Shown: piece by piece, positions 35,158-44,530 of the stretch
Position numbering within the stretch: position 1 is the first letter of the stretch
Layout: each line of letters opens with the position of its first letter
Origin: Rothia sp. (in: high G+C Gram-positive bacteria)
Lineage (GTDB): Bacteria; Actinomycetota; Actinomycetes; Actinomycetales; Micrococcaceae
Length of the DNA: 64,000 bases
NCBI GenBank assembly: GCA_030529845.1
Contig: JAUMWB010000002.1
Location: 454,530 to 518,529, forward strand
Direction of reading: 5' to 3'
The notes under the pieces: generated by a model
What the model was told of the DNA's origin: nothing
What the model saw: the letters and a program-made list of their open reading frames with translations, nothing else
The model's database searches: none
Translations under genes and position numbers: made by a program

Positions 35158-36840
35158 TTACCCTCTGTGGTGGGCAGTGGGGCGGCGCATACCAATTTTC
35201 GCCATAATCGGGTTCATGAGGGTATCGAGTTCTCGCACGCGGAAGAGCATGAGCATGGCGTAGTAGGCCAGGCCCATGATGATTCCGCCGACGAGGACGG
35301 TGATGAAGGCGCTGCCACGTGAGGCCCAGGCGAAGCCGTCGAAGGTGTAGCCGCCCAGCAGATAGAGGGCGGCGGCACCGGCTAGACCTGCGCCGATAGA
35401 GGCAAAGGAGACGCGGGCGTGGGTTGAGATGAGCTCACGTACCCCGTAGTTGCCCAGGCGGCGGGCCAGGACGCGGTGGCTCAGGTAGACCGCCAGGACG
35501 TTCTGCAGGGCGTAGGTGAGGGCTAGGCCGTAGATGATGTGCTGGGGTGCTAGGCGGGAGGCGATGAAGCCCATGGCCACGATAACCACAGCCGAGAAGA
35601 GCTGGATGTAGAAGGGGGTTTTGGCGTCTTCTTGGGAGTAGAAGACGCGGCCCATCATAAAGGCGATGGTGAGGAAGGGCCCGCCCAGGGCGATGACGGC
35701 GATGGTTTGACCGATGACCGCGCCCGCTTGCTGGGAGCCGCCGCCGAAGATCATGCCGATGGGGCCGGCGAAGACAATGAGGGCTACGGCGCAGAAGATG
35801 GTGGCGATGGAGGCGGTGCGTAGGCCGGACGAGAGCGCGGTTGCTACCGAGGTATGGTCGTCGTCTTGGGAGGCGGCAGACATGCGGTTGAAGAGCACCG
35901 TGGCAATGGAGAGGCCAATGACGCCGTGGGGCAGGGAGTAGAGCATGGAGGAGTAATTCAGGGCCTGCACACCGGGAATCTGCACGCCCATGGCCAGGAA
36001 GTCTTCGCGGGCGCCGACTACACCGGCTGCAACCTTGGCCAGGTAGAGGAAGGCCAGGTTGGAGACGACGCCGGTGGCCAGCGTCCACCCCGCCAGGTTA
36101 GCTGCGGTGCCCAGGCCGATACCGCGCCAGCCAAATTTCGGGCGTAGTTTCAGGCCCACCTTGCGCAGGGGGATAAAGAGAATCAGGGCCTGCAGGGCTA
36201 CACCCAGGGTCGCTGAACCTGCCAGCACCAGGGTCTGGGCAGACGTCCAGCTCTCCAGGTTATGGAAGGGTGGGTTTGTGGTGACGTCCTGGGGGCCGAA
36301 GGAAACGATGAAGACAACCAGGGCTGCAATAGCTACCACATTGTTGAGGACGGGAGCCCACATGTACCAGCCGAAGGCACCGCGGGCGTTGAGCACCTGG
36401 CCTAGAACCGTGTAGAGGCCGTAGAAGAAAATCTGGGGCAGGCACCAGAGGGCGAAAATCCAGCCGAAATGCTGTTGCTCGGGCGTCCACTTGCTGCCCA
36501 TCACCGCAATAATGGGCCAGGAGAAGAGCAGGACGACCGCGGTTACTGCCGCTATACCGCTGACCGCCAACGTTACCAGGCGCGAGACGTAGTCGGAGCC
36601 GCCGTCATCGTGCTTGGCAGCCTTAATGATCTGCGGCACCAGGACGGCGTTAAAAATACCGCCAGCTACCAGCACATAAATCAGGTTGGGCAGGGTGTTA
36701 GCGGTTTCAAAAATATCGCCCACGGTAGTGGTGGCACCGAGAGCAACAGTAATCAGGAAGGTTTTTACGAAGCCCAGAACCCTCGAAACGAGCGTACCAG
36801 CGGCCATAATTGCGCTGGATAAAGCACCGGAACGTGCCAC
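35158..36840 (-). CDS. murJ: Lipid II flippase MurJ (MviN)
   Basis: 560 residues with about 14 membrane helices, starting GTLVSRVLGFVKTFLITVAL, the MurJ family start. ALWCLPQIFFYGLYTVLGQVLNARGAF is a recognisable MurJ segment. It flips lipid-linked peptidoglycan precursor to the outer face. The large membrane protein usually found between the Nudix gene and murJ (Rv3909 type) is absent, since only 24 bp separate them, and no sigma factor gene lies before trxB. Confidence 0.92.
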   Translation of the reverse strand: MARSGALSSAIMAAGTLVSRVLGFVKTFLITVALGATTTVGDIFETANTLPNLIYVLVAGGIFNAVLVPQIIKAAKHDDGGSDYVSRLVTLAVSGIAAVTAVVLLFSWPIIAVMGSKWTPEQQHFGWIFALWCLPQIFFYGLYTVLGQVLNARGAFGWYMWAPVLNNVVAIAALVVFIVSFGPQDVTTNPPFHNLESWTSAQTLVLAGSATLGVALQALILFIPLRKVGLKLRPKFGWRGIGLGTAANLAGWTLATGVVSNLAFLYLAKVAAGVVGAREDFLAMGVQIPGVQALNYSSMLYSLPHGVIGLSIATVLFNRMSAASQDDDHTSVATALSSGLRTASIATIFCAVALIVFAGPIGMIFGGGSQQAGAVIGQTIAVIALGGPFLTIAFMMGRVFYSQEDAKTPFYIQLFSAVVIVAMGFIASRLAPQHIIYGLALTYALQNVLAVYLSHRVLARRLGNYGVRELISTHARVSFASIGAGLAGAAALYLLGGYTFDGFAWASRGSAFITVLVGGIIMGLAYYAMLMLFRVRELDTLMNPIMAKIGMRRPTAHHRG

Positions 36841-36864
36841 GGGAATCCTTATCTACTCAGTCAG

Positions 36865-37368
36865 CTAGGAGAGCTGGTGAATGATGTACTCACGGGCAAT
36901 CTCAGCGATGCGCCGCTCATTGGGGAAGGAGAGTTTACGCCCCAAATCATCGATGTTGACCCAGGCGACATCAACCGCCTCATGGTCGGGGTCGTTCTCG
37001 GTGGTTAGCTCGCCACCGGTTGCAGAGAACAAGAAATGGTGAACCGTCTTGTGCACGCGGTGCCCGGACACATTGAACCAGTAGTCGATGGATCCCAGCG
37101 AAGTAATCACATTGCCAGAAATACCGGTTTCTTCTTCAATTTCACGGGCAGCCGCTGCCGCCTTGGACTCGTCCCCCTCGGGGTGGCCCTTGGGTAGGCA
37201 CCATTCCAGACGCCCGCCGCGGTTGATGCGGGCGATGATAGCAACGGGCAGGTTGCGGTCGTCAAAATTGACGATGACGCCGCCTGCAGAGACCTCCTCA
37301 ACCGTGGGCATGGCAGCAACGGGCGTGAAAGCCCGCCTCTTCGGTGCCCGGGGAATAGGAAAAGTCAT
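36865..37368 (-). CDS. Nudix hydrolase
   Basis: 167 residues. The Nudix box starts at GHPEGDESK and ends with REIEEETGI, fitting Gx5Ex7REUxEExGU. It begins with a basic Arg/Pro-rich segment and has VSAGGVIV before the box. It matches the MutT4-type gene found between cca and murJ in Mycobacterium and relatives. It cleaves a nucleoside-diphosphate-linked substrate; which one is unknown. Divergent from cca. Confidence 0.9.
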   Translation of the reverse strand: MTFPIPRAPKRRAFTPVAAMPTVEEVSAGGVIVNFDDRNLPVAIIARINRGGRLEWCLPKGHPEGDESKAAAAAREIEEETGISGNVITSLGSIDYWFNVSGHRVHKTVHHFLFSATGGELTTENDPDHEAVDVAWVNIDDLGRKLSFPNERRIAEIAREYIIHQLS

Positions 37369-37460
37369 GTCTCTACCTTAACCGATATATCGAGGCTATG
37401 TTTTAAAAGTTGAGGGTGTAAGTGGTAACTTGTGCGGTTTGCTGGCACGATTGAAGGGTT

Positions 37461-38867
37461 ATGGCGCATGTTTTTGATACCTCCCTCATCCACCCGGTAG
37501 CACGTGAAGCGGGCGAGCTCTTTGCCCGCGCGGGCTTTGAATTAGCCCTGGTGGGCGGGCCTGTCCGTGACCTGTTTTTGGGGGAAACCTCGGTAGATTT
37601 GGACTTCACTACCAACGCCACTCCTGATGAAACCCTGGCTGTGGTGGACGGCTGGGCCGACGCTACCTGGGAGATCGGCAAGGAGTACGGCACCATCGGC
37701 ATCCGCAAGGGCAATGAGATGGTTGAAATCACCACCTACCGTGCTGAAAAGTACGACCCTGATTCCCGTAAGCCGGTGGTCGCTTTCGGTACAGATTTGA
37801 AGGAAGACCTCTTCCGCCGCGACTTCACCATCAACTCTATGGCCCTGCGCCTGCCCTCCCTTGAACTGGTTGACCCCTTTGGGGGGCAGGAGGACCTGCA
37901 GAAGGGTATTATCCGCACCCCCGGCACCCCGCAGGCGTCCTTCTCTGACGACCCGCTGCGCATGATGCGCGCTGCCCGTTTTGCCTCCCGCCTGGATATT
38001 GATCTGGCCCCCGAGGTCTTTGAGGCCATGGTCGATATGGCCGACCGTATTCAGATTATTTCGGCTGAGCGCGTGCGTGATGAGCTGGTCAAGCTCATCT
38101 GCGGTGCTGCCCCCCGCCGCGGCGTTGACCTGCTCGTGGAGTCTGGGCTGGCGTCCTTTGTTCTGCCCGAAATCCCGGCGCTCAAGTTGGAGGTCGATGA
38201 GCACCACCGCCACAAGGACGTCTACCAGCACTCCCTGACCGTCATGGAGCAGGCTGCCGCCCTTGAAACCGACGCGGACGGCGCCGTTCCCGGCCCCGAT
38301 TTCGTCCTGCGCTTTGCCGCCCTCATGCACGACATCGGCAAGCCCGCCACTCGCAGGTTCGAGAGCAACGGGGCTGTGAGCTTCCTGCACCACGACGTGG
38401 TGGGAGCCAAACTCACCAAGAAGCGCATGCGCGAGCTGCGCTTCGATAACGACACCATCAAGGCCGTTGCCCGACTGGTAGAGCTTCACATGCGCTTTTA
38501 CGGCTACGGGGATGCCGGCTGGTCAGATTCTGCCGTGCGCCGCTACGTGCGCGACGCCGGGGACTTGCTGGAGCGCCTGCACCGGCTAACCCGGGCGGAC
38601 GTCACCACCCGCAACAAGCGCAAGGCCAACCGTATCGCGTCCGCCTACGACGACCTAGAGCGCCGTATCGCAGAACTCGCCGAGCAGGAGGAGCTGGACG
38701 CTATCCGCCCCGACCTGGACGGTGAAGAAATTATGGCGATTCTGGGTATCAAGCCCGGCCCCCAGGTAGGCCAGGCCTACAAGTTCCTGCTCAACCTGCG
38801 CCTGGACGAGGGGGCTTTGGGCAAGGAAGAAGCCACTGCCCGCCTGCTGGAGTGGAGTAAGAAGTAA
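37461..38867 (+). CDS. cca: tRNA nucleotidyltransferase / poly(A) polymerase family with HD domain
   Basis: 468 residues. The nucleotidyltransferase motif LVGGPVRDLFLG then VDLDFTTNATPDE is near residue 35. RRDFTINSMAL follows, and the HD domain has FAALMHDIGKPATRRF near residue 290. The annotated role in Actinobacteria is CCA addition to tRNAs, and none of the tRNAs in this window encodes CCA, which fits. The start is the ATG at 37461. A poly(A) polymerase role cannot be excluded from sequence. Confidence 0.92.
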   Translation: MAHVFDTSLIHPVAREAGELFARAGFELALVGGPVRDLFLGETSVDLDFTTNATPDETLAVVDGWADATWEIGKEYGTIGIRKGNEMVEITTYRAEKYDPDSRKPVVAFGTDLKEDLFRRDFTINSMALRLPSLELVDPFGGQEDLQKGIIRTPGTPQASFSDDPLRMMRAARFASRLDIDLAPEVFEAMVDMADRIQIISAERVRDELVKLICGAAPRRGVDLLVESGLASFVLPEIPALKLEVDEHHRHKDVYQHSLTVMEQAAALETDADGAVPGPDFVLRFAALMHDIGKPATRRFESNGAVSFLHHDVVGAKLTKKRMRELRFDNDTIKAVARLVELHMRFYGYGDAGWSDSAVRRYVRDAGDLLERLHRLTRADVTTRNKRKANRIASAYDDLERRIAELAEQEELDAIRPDLDGEEIMAILGIKPGPQVGQAYKFLLNLRLDEGALGKEEATARLLEWSKK

Positions 38868-38883
38868 AGCCAGAAACTTGGGT

Positions 38884-38929
38884 ATAAGCATATAGCCTTA
38901 TATTTCAATATATAAGGCTATATGCTTAT
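38884..38929. promoter_or_regulatory. Perfect 20-bp inverted repeat upstream of the SatD-like gene
   Basis: Arms 38884-38903 and 38910-38929 are exact complements (ATAAGCATATAGCCTTATAT) around TTCAAT. It ends 3 bases before the ATG at 38933, leaving no room for a Shine-Dalgarno site. It is likely an operator covering the promoter and start, implying a leaderless or tightly controlled transcript. Confidence 0.75.
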
Positions 38930-38932
38930 TTT

Positions 38933-39511
38933 ATGTTTGTTTTGACTGTTGACCAGGTAGGGTCATCCGGTGATAAGGACCGGATCCCCGACCTCTTTGC
39001 CCTTATCGATGGTCTAGAGGGAGCTGGCCTCCCAACCCGTCCTTTCCAGCGCACCGCAGGCGATGAAGCCCAAGCGGTGTTCGATGACCCAGCCGCTGCG
39101 CTTGCAACCGCTCTGACCCTGGTACGCACCGGTCACTGGTACGTGGGTATTGGGGAAGGTGCGGTAGTCGTGCCGCTACCTGAAGAAACCCGCGCAGGGG
39201 CAGGGCCCGCCTTTGAAAACGCCCGTAGGGCGGTTGAACGGGCTAAAAAAACAAAAGGACGTTGCTGCTTCGTTGGGTCTGTAGCGGTAGCTCAGCTGGT
39301 TAATAGAGCCCTGCAACTGCTAGCCCGCCTTGAAATAGATCGGCAAGAAACCCGCCAGCAGGCAGGAGAAATGGCTCGTCAGGGATTGTCTCAGAAACAG
39401 ATAGCTGAAAAACTTGGGATAAGTCAGTCTGCCGTGAGCCAGCGGCTCAGTGAGGGCTACTGGTCCGAAACGCGAGCCCTGATAGACGAACTGGTAGAAA
39501 TCCTGCGGTAG
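38933..39511 (+). CDS. SatD-like protein with C-terminal helix-turn-helix
   Basis: 192 residues. The N-terminal half (LTVDQVGSSGDKDRI, TAGDEAQAVFDDPAAAL, GIGEGAVVVPLPEE) resembles the SatD family, which has a nucleotide-cyclase-like fold. The C-terminal part has a clear helix-turn-helix (LSQKQIAEKLGISQSAVSQR). It should bind DNA, perhaps the palindrome at 38884-38929. SatD proteins are often paired with a membrane protein, as here. The function in growth or stress is not established. No ribosome site precedes the ATG. Confidence 0.65.
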   Translation: MFVLTVDQVGSSGDKDRIPDLFALIDGLEGAGLPTRPFQRTAGDEAQAVFDDPAAALATALTLVRTGHWYVGIGEGAVVVPLPEETRAGAGPAFENARRAVERAKKTKGRCCFVGSVAVAQLVNRALQLLARLEIDRQETRQQAGEMARQGLSQKQIAEKLGISQSAVSQRLSEGYWSETRALIDELVEILR

Positions 39512-39536
39512 TGAAATTCAACGATGAGGGAGCCGT

Positions 39537-40160
39537 ATGAGCGTCTTTTTAGCCTGTGCCTTAGCAGTTGTGGGTCTAGCGGGTGTTTTACCCAGCTTGC
39601 GACCTGCTCTCAAAAGAATGCCAGGAGCGGGCTTCCTGCTTATTCTTCAAACAGCACTCATGGTCACTGTGCTCGTGGTAAGTCTCTATGGGTATATAAA
39701 TTCCTATCAGGAAATTGGTGTGCTGACCGTGTGCGCTATTTGGGCCGCCGCTTGTGGCGGAAGTCTTCCTCTAGCAACTTTGCTAAACCGTATCGCACAC
39801 CATGAACCTGAATTCCCCACTGGCTCTGATGATTCGAAACAACTGCATGGGTCGATAACGACACCGGAAGGTGAACAACTTCAGGTTGAAGGAACGCTGA
39901 GTTCACAAAAAACACATGAAAGTGCTCTGTTATCCGGTGGGCACTGGATCGGAATCTTTGAACGTCTAACCATCGCCGTGCTGCTCGCCTTTGCACAGCC
40001 AGCACTTTTAGCAGCGGTGGTAGCAGTCAAGGGGCTGGCTCGATACCCTGAGATTCGAGCAAAGAGCAGTCTCGCTGAAAAGTTCATTGTAGGGACTTTC
40101 GCCTCGGCGCTTTGGGCAGGCCTATGCATCTTGCCCATACACCTGCTCCAAGTAGGCTAA
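39537..40160 (+). CDS. Membrane partner of the SatD-like protein (DUF3307-like C-terminus)
   Basis: 207 residues with about five membrane helices: three at the N-terminus and two after a charged loop (residues about 95-130). The C-terminal segment GHWIGIFERLTIAVLLAFAQ then VVAVKGLARYPEIRAK resembles the end of DUF3307-type proteins that pair with SatD. It lies 25 bp after the SatD-like gene, with a GAGGG ribosome site, so it is the same operon. Function unknown. Confidence 0.6.
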   Translation: MSVFLACALAVVGLAGVLPSLRPALKRMPGAGFLLILQTALMVTVLVVSLYGYINSYQEIGVLTVCAIWAAACGGSLPLATLLNRIAHHEPEFPTGSDDSKQLHGSITTPEGEQLQVEGTLSSQKTHESALLSGGHWIGIFERLTIAVLLAFAQPALLAAVVAVKGLARYPEIRAKSSLAEKFIVGTFASALWAGLCILPIHLLQVG

Positions 40161-40297
40161 AAGAAAATAGTGGTAGATGGCGAGACTGGTTTCAACGCTG
40201 AGGAAGTAGGAAGAACTCACCCCGCAGACTGATGTTTTCTTCAGCCTAAACCCCTAGTGTTAAAAGCGATACCGTCACTCGCAACAAGGGGAGACCC

Positions 40298-41314
40298 ATG
40301 CTCGAGGTCAGAAACCTCACCAAAAACTACGGCCCCAAAACGGCCGTCAATGACATCAGCTTCACCGTGCCCAATGGCCGGGTCACCGGCTTCCTCGGCC
40401 CCAACGGCGCCGGGAAATCCACCACCATGCGCATGCTGGTGGGACTAGAAAACCCCTCCAAGGGTAGCGCCCTGGTCGACGGCCAAACCTACCGCTCCCT
40501 CAAGAGCCCGCTGACCTCCGTCGGCGCCCTGCTCGACGCCAAAGCCATGCACCCCGGGCGTAACGGCGCAGCCCACCTGCGCTCGCTGGCTCTGACCCAC
40601 GGCATCCCGAAAACCCGCGTTGATGAGGTCATTGAGATGACCGGTCTAGCCGCTGTATCGAAGAAGAAGGTCAAGGGCTTCTCCCTGGGTATGGGCCAGC
40701 GCATGGGTATCGCCGCCGCCCTGCTGGGGGATCCCCAGAACGTCATCCTCGACGAGCCCGTCAACGGTCTTGACCCTGAGGGTGTCATCTGGGTGCGCAA
40801 CCTGGCCCGTCACCTGGCCTCAGAGGGGCGCGCCGTACTTATTTCCTCCCACCTGATGAGCGAGATGTCCCAGACCGCCGACGACCTCATTGTGATTGGT
40901 CGCGGCCGCCTGCTGGCCAACTGCTCCATGGAAGACTTCCTGAAAATCGGCGATGAAAACAAGGTTCTTGTGCGAACCGACGCCCGCGAGGCTTTTGCCG
41001 CCACTCTGCGCGGAGCTGGCCACATCTTCACCCCCGTCGATACTGACGGTCTGATGGTTGAGCAGGTCCAGGCTCGCGACCTGGCCCAGTTGGCTGCCCG
41101 CACCGACGTCCTGCTCCATGAGCTCACCCCGCAAAAATCCACCCTGGAGCAGGTCTACATGAACATGACCCGCGACGATGTGGAATATAGCTCAGCTAGC
41201 TTCGATGCACCTCAGCAGAATCTCGGTACGGACGCCCCCGTCAGCTCCCAGCCCCTGGCTGGTGCCGCTACCCCGTCAGCTCCCTGGTCCTCAACCTCAG
41301 CACAGGAGAACTAA
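40298..41314 (+). CDS. ABC transporter ATP-binding protein
   Basis: 338 residues. Walker A is GPNGAGKST, signature FSLGMGQRMGIA, Walker B NVILDEPVNGLDPEG and the H-loop SSHLMSEM. It belongs to the drug/antibiotic export type (CcmA/DrrA-like). The C-terminal 60 residues are Ser/Pro/Ala-rich and probably disordered. It is followed 2 bp later by its membrane partner, so it is one two-gene exporter operon. The substrate is unknown; a lantibiotic-type immunity exporter is possible. Confidence 0.9.
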   Translation: MLEVRNLTKNYGPKTAVNDISFTVPNGRVTGFLGPNGAGKSTTMRMLVGLENPSKGSALVDGQTYRSLKSPLTSVGALLDAKAMHPGRNGAAHLRSLALTHGIPKTRVDEVIEMTGLAAVSKKKVKGFSLGMGQRMGIAAALLGDPQNVILDEPVNGLDPEGVIWVRNLARHLASEGRAVLISSHLMSEMSQTADDLIVIGRGRLLANCSMEDFLKIGDENKVLVRTDAREAFAATLRGAGHIFTPVDTDGLMVEQVQARDLAQLAARTDVLLHELTPQKSTLEQVYMNMTRDDVEYSSASFDAPQQNLGTDAPVSSQPLAGAATPSAPWSSTSAQEN

Positions 41315-41316
41315 CC

Positions 41317-42213
41317 ATGACTACTGCATCTGTTTCTCCTGCGTCCGCGCAGGTTAACCGTTCCCGTTTTGCCGACCGCAAGCTGACCTTCTGGGGCGTG
41401 CTGCGCTCCGAGGTGCTGAAGTTCCGCACCCTTACCACTAACTGGGTCATGACCCTGATTCTGGCTGTGGTGATGGTGGGTATGGCCCCGCTCTACTCTC
41501 TTATGCTGAACTCTATGGCTGAGAACGCTGAGATGATGGCTCAGGCTTCTGAGGGTATGGCGCAGACCAACGCCGGCATTGAATCTATGACCAATATGGC
41601 ATATGCCCTGGGTGCCTCGGGTGTCGATTTAGCCAATATGCTGATCGCCGCTGTTGCTGCTGTATTTATTGGTGCTGAATATGCTACTAGGTCTATACAT
41701 ACTAGTCTGACCGTTGTTCCACGCCGTTCTTCCCTCTATATCGCCAAGCTCTTGGTGCTGAGTATCTACGGCTTCGTGCTGGGCTTTGTGCTAGCTGCCT
41801 TGGCCTATGCGGCAGGCTACCCCGTGCTCGATTCGAGCATTCGAGACACCCTAGAGTTCACCGATGGTCTGATGCTCAACTGGGTGGCAGTGGGGCTCTA
41901 CTTCATGTTCATGACCTGGATGGGCTACGGCTTCGGTGCCCTCTTCCGCAACAACGCCGGCGGCATCGTCATGGTGGTCTTCCTGCTCTTCGTGCTACCC
42001 ATCATCGCCGCTATCTTCATGGGGCAGTTCGAGTGGGTTGCAGATGCCTACAACTACCTGCCCTCGGGGCTGGGGCGCGTCATCCTCACCTATGATCTGA
42101 GCGAGGGTGCCGACATCAGCTACCTAGAGGGCGGCGCTTGGTTTGCCCTGTGGGCCGCCGTGCCTACCCTGTTGGGCTACCTGCGGTTTACCTTCACGGA
42201 CACCCGCGGCTAA
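41317..42213 (+). CDS. ABC transporter permease
   Basis: 298 residues with six membrane helices. A cytoplasmic N-terminus (FWGVLRSEVLKFRTLTTNW) is followed by a large first loop containing a Met/Ala-rich stretch. The GAEYATRSIHTSLTVVPRRS segment is typical of ABC-2 permeases. It pairs with the ATPase gene 2 bp upstream. Confidence 0.88.
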   Translation: MTTASVSPASAQVNRSRFADRKLTFWGVLRSEVLKFRTLTTNWVMTLILAVVMVGMAPLYSLMLNSMAENAEMMAQASEGMAQTNAGIESMTNMAYALGASGVDLANMLIAAVAAVFIGAEYATRSIHTSLTVVPRRSSLYIAKLLVLSIYGFVLGFVLAALAYAAGYPVLDSSIRDTLEFTDGLMLNWVAVGLYFMFMTWMGYGFGALFRNNAGGIVMVVFLLFVLPIIAAIFMGQFEWVADAYNYLPSGLGRVILTYDLSEGADISYLEGGAWFALWAAVPTLLGYLRFTFTDTRG

Positions 42214-42236
42214 AACCAGCTAGCCCCTCATAGACA

Positions 42237-42283
42237 TAGGGTGGTGATTTCTTCTCTCTGGTAGAAAAGAAGTCACCACCCTT
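42237..42283 (+). terminator. Terminator after the ABC exporter
   Basis: A long stem (AGGGTGGTGA ... TCACCACCCT with further TTCTT/AAGAA pairing) after the permease stop. Confidence 0.85.
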
Positions 42284-42307
42284 ATCGTTTAGCTTTACAA
42301 TAGAGCC

Positions 42308-43594
42308 ATGGTTGAGCGCAAGAAAAAGGACGGCGAACAATGGCTTGCTCGTGCCGTCTCGCATGCCCGCCCCGAGGCCGTCCGCACAACCTTCACTACG
42401 TCCATACAGCGAGTCAGTCGAATCTCCGGCCAGGTCGGCGAATTTTCGGGCCGTGCCGCCGGAATCCTCACCCGCAAGGACGCCCTCACCGTCCGCGTCC
42501 GCCTGACCATCACCACCCTCTTTGTCACCCTGCTTGCGGTACTCGTGGCCGCTGTCGGCAACTACCTCTCCCTGACTCACACCCCCGAAGATAGCCTTGA
42601 CCGCTACATGAGTGCCCTTGAAAACGGCGACTATATCTCGGGTATTGACCGTGAAGCCTACAGCAACTTCAACTACACCTACCTCACCAACTCCATCTAC
42701 CGTGCCGCACAGGGGCGCGTAGAAAACTACACCATCACGGGCACAGATAAGGACGCCACCGGGCAGGTGACCGCCAGCGTCCTCGCCACCGTTGCCGGGC
42801 AGGAACACCAGCTCACCCTCCCCCTGAGCCAGGTGCCCCGCACCGGGCCCTTTAATGACAGCTGGCAGTTGGCTACCCCGGCCCAGTCCTACCTCACCCT
42901 GACCGCGCCAGTGGCCCTGGCCGGAGTGCAGGTCAACGGAGAACCTCTCGACCTACCCACCACTCGGCGTACAGAAACAGAGGCAGGCTACCAGTGGGTT
43001 ATCCCTACCCTGCCCGGTACCTATGACTTCACTCTGCCCAGCAGTTCCTACTACACCCTGAATCACGCCGACCATATCATCACCGCACCTCTACCCGGCC
43101 AAGGGCAAACCACCCAAGAGCTCACCCTCGACGTGCGCCCGTCCCCCCGCATGTGGAACGAAACCAACAACCTCATCACCTCCTGGCTAGAACGCTGTGA
43201 GAGCGCCCGACGCCTGGACGTTGCCGGGTGCCCCACCTCCCTTCTGCACGGTGAAGACTCGACCACCACCATCAGCAACGTCTCCTGGGAACTCACCGAC
43301 CGTCCCGCTTTCTACCTGGTGCCGGACCGCACCGACCCCACAGTCTGGCGGGCCTCCCGTTACCGCCAGGCCACCTTTGAAGTCACCTACCTCGCCGACG
43401 GTAAAGCCCAACGAGAAATCATCCCCTTCTACATCAATGCTGAGGTAGTCTCAGATGGAACCCAAGCTGACATCAGCGTGGGTCTTGGTGGCAGCGAAGA
43501 AAGTGAAGCCCAGCTGCGCCAGGCCATCACCAGTGAAGACGCCGCCAAATCTACCCTCCAAAAATTTGTGACCTCACACGAGAACACCCCCTAA
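42308..43594 (+). CDS. Hypothetical single-pass membrane protein with large external domain
   Basis: 428 residues. A basic cytoplasmic segment (1-63), one membrane helix (LTITTLFVTLLAVLVAAVG) and about 340 external residues with several beta-rich repeats. Two cysteines (RCESARRLDVAGCP) could form a disulfide. It is similar in layout to TcaA-type envelope proteins, but no zinc ribbon or named motif is present. It lies 12 bp before the TM2 protein gene. Function unknown. Confidence 0.65.
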   Translation: MVERKKKDGEQWLARAVSHARPEAVRTTFTTSIQRVSRISGQVGEFSGRAAGILTRKDALTVRVRLTITTLFVTLLAVLVAAVGNYLSLTHTPEDSLDRYMSALENGDYISGIDREAYSNFNYTYLTNSIYRAAQGRVENYTITGTDKDATGQVTASVLATVAGQEHQLTLPLSQVPRTGPFNDSWQLATPAQSYLTLTAPVALAGVQVNGEPLDLPTTRRTETEAGYQWVIPTLPGTYDFTLPSSSYYTLNHADHIITAPLPGQGQTTQELTLDVRPSPRMWNETNNLITSWLERCESARRLDVAGCPTSLLHGEDSTTTISNVSWELTDRPAFYLVPDRTDPTVWRASRYRQATFEVTYLADGKAQREIIPFYINAEVVSDGTQADISVGLGGSEESEAQLRQAITSEDAAKSTLQKFVTSHENTP

Positions 43595-43606
43595 AGGCAG
43601 GAGACC

Positions 43607-43960
43607 ATGCCCGAACAGCCCCAGCACTACCAGCCCACCTATATCAACAACCCCGGCCGCGCCCGCTCCTTTGCTCAGGGGCAGCCGGTTTACATCGTGC
43701 AGGCCAAATCCACCCTGGTGGCCTACCTGCTCTTCTTCTTCCTCTGGTGGCTCGGGGCCCATAAGTTCTACCTGCGCCAGCCCATCATGGGCATCTTCTA
43801 CATCGTAGGTAACCTCATTGCGGGCGGTATCACCGCAGCAGTGCCTTTCATCGGCTGGATCTTCTATATTCCCCTGGTCATCGTCATGATCTGGGACCTC
43901 TTCACCATCCCCGTACGCGTGGGCTACCTCAACGCTCTGGCTAACCGCCGCATCTACTAA
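43607..43960 (+). CDS. TM2-domain membrane protein
   Basis: 117 residues. It has the TM2 pattern of two helices with a short DxF-like turn (LVAYLLFFFLWWLGAHKFYL-RQPIMGIFYIV), where the usual acidic turn is LGAHKFYL. A Pro/Gln-rich N-terminus precedes it. TM2 proteins are small membrane proteins of unclear function. It follows the preceding external-domain protein closely. Confidence 0.85.
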   Translation: MPEQPQHYQPTYINNPGRARSFAQGQPVYIVQAKSTLVAYLLFFFLWWLGAHKFYLRQPIMGIFYIVGNLIAGGITAAVPFIGWIFYIPLVIVMIWDLFTIPVRVGYLNALANRRIY

Positions 43961-44136
43961 TGGTGCTGTGAACAACACCGCTTTAACCGCGCCACCCCTG
44001 CCCAAACCGGGCGTCCTGCGGTAAAGTTGGTCAAGTCTGTGCTGGCGCTCGGCCAACACCTGAGACCGGCCAGACCGTACGTAATCTCCTGCTATGGAAA
44101 TCCCATAGCCGCTTAGCCCAAAGGAGGGGTTTAATC

Positions 44137-44442
44137 ATGCGTGCATACGAACTGATGGTTATCCTCAACCCCGAGGTAGAGGACAAGGCTGTAGAGCCCA
44201 CCCTCACCAAGTTCCTCGAAGTTGTCACCAAGGACAACGGCACCGTTGACAACATGGACATCTGGGGCCGCCGTAAGCTCGCTTACGAAATCCAGAAGAA
44301 GTCCGAAGGCATCTACGCCGTCGTTAACTTCACCTCAACCCCCGAGACTGCTGCTGAACTGGACCGCGTTCTGAACCTGAACGAATCTGTCATGCGCACC
44401 AAGATCATCCGCCCGGAAGATCAGCAGATCTCCTCCAAGTAA
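44137..44442 (+). CDS. rpsF: Ribosomal protein S6
   Basis: 101 residues starting [20 protein letters not shown], the S6 signature, with GGAGGGG before the ATG. It is a small-subunit protein that binds S18. First gene of the conserved rpsF-ssb-rpsR-rplI cluster. Confidence 0.97.
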   Translation: MRAYELMVILNPEVEDKAVEPTLTKFLEVVTKDNGTVDNMDIWGRRKLAYEIQKKSEGIYAVVNFTSTPETAAELDRVLNLNESVMRTKIIRPEDQQISSK

Positions 44443-44530
44443 ATGTTTGAGACGGGGCCCTGTTCACTAAAATGTCAGACCCCCGTGCAAAACTTCAAAT
44501 ACTTACTCTTATTACGACTGGAGGCATCAC

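Noticed and set aside
39281-39330. A tRNA-like GCGGTAGCTCAGCTGGTTAA stretch
   Set aside because: Only the D-arm-like part matches. There is no anticodon stem or GGTTCGAATCC arm, and the stretch lies inside the SatD-like coding sequence.
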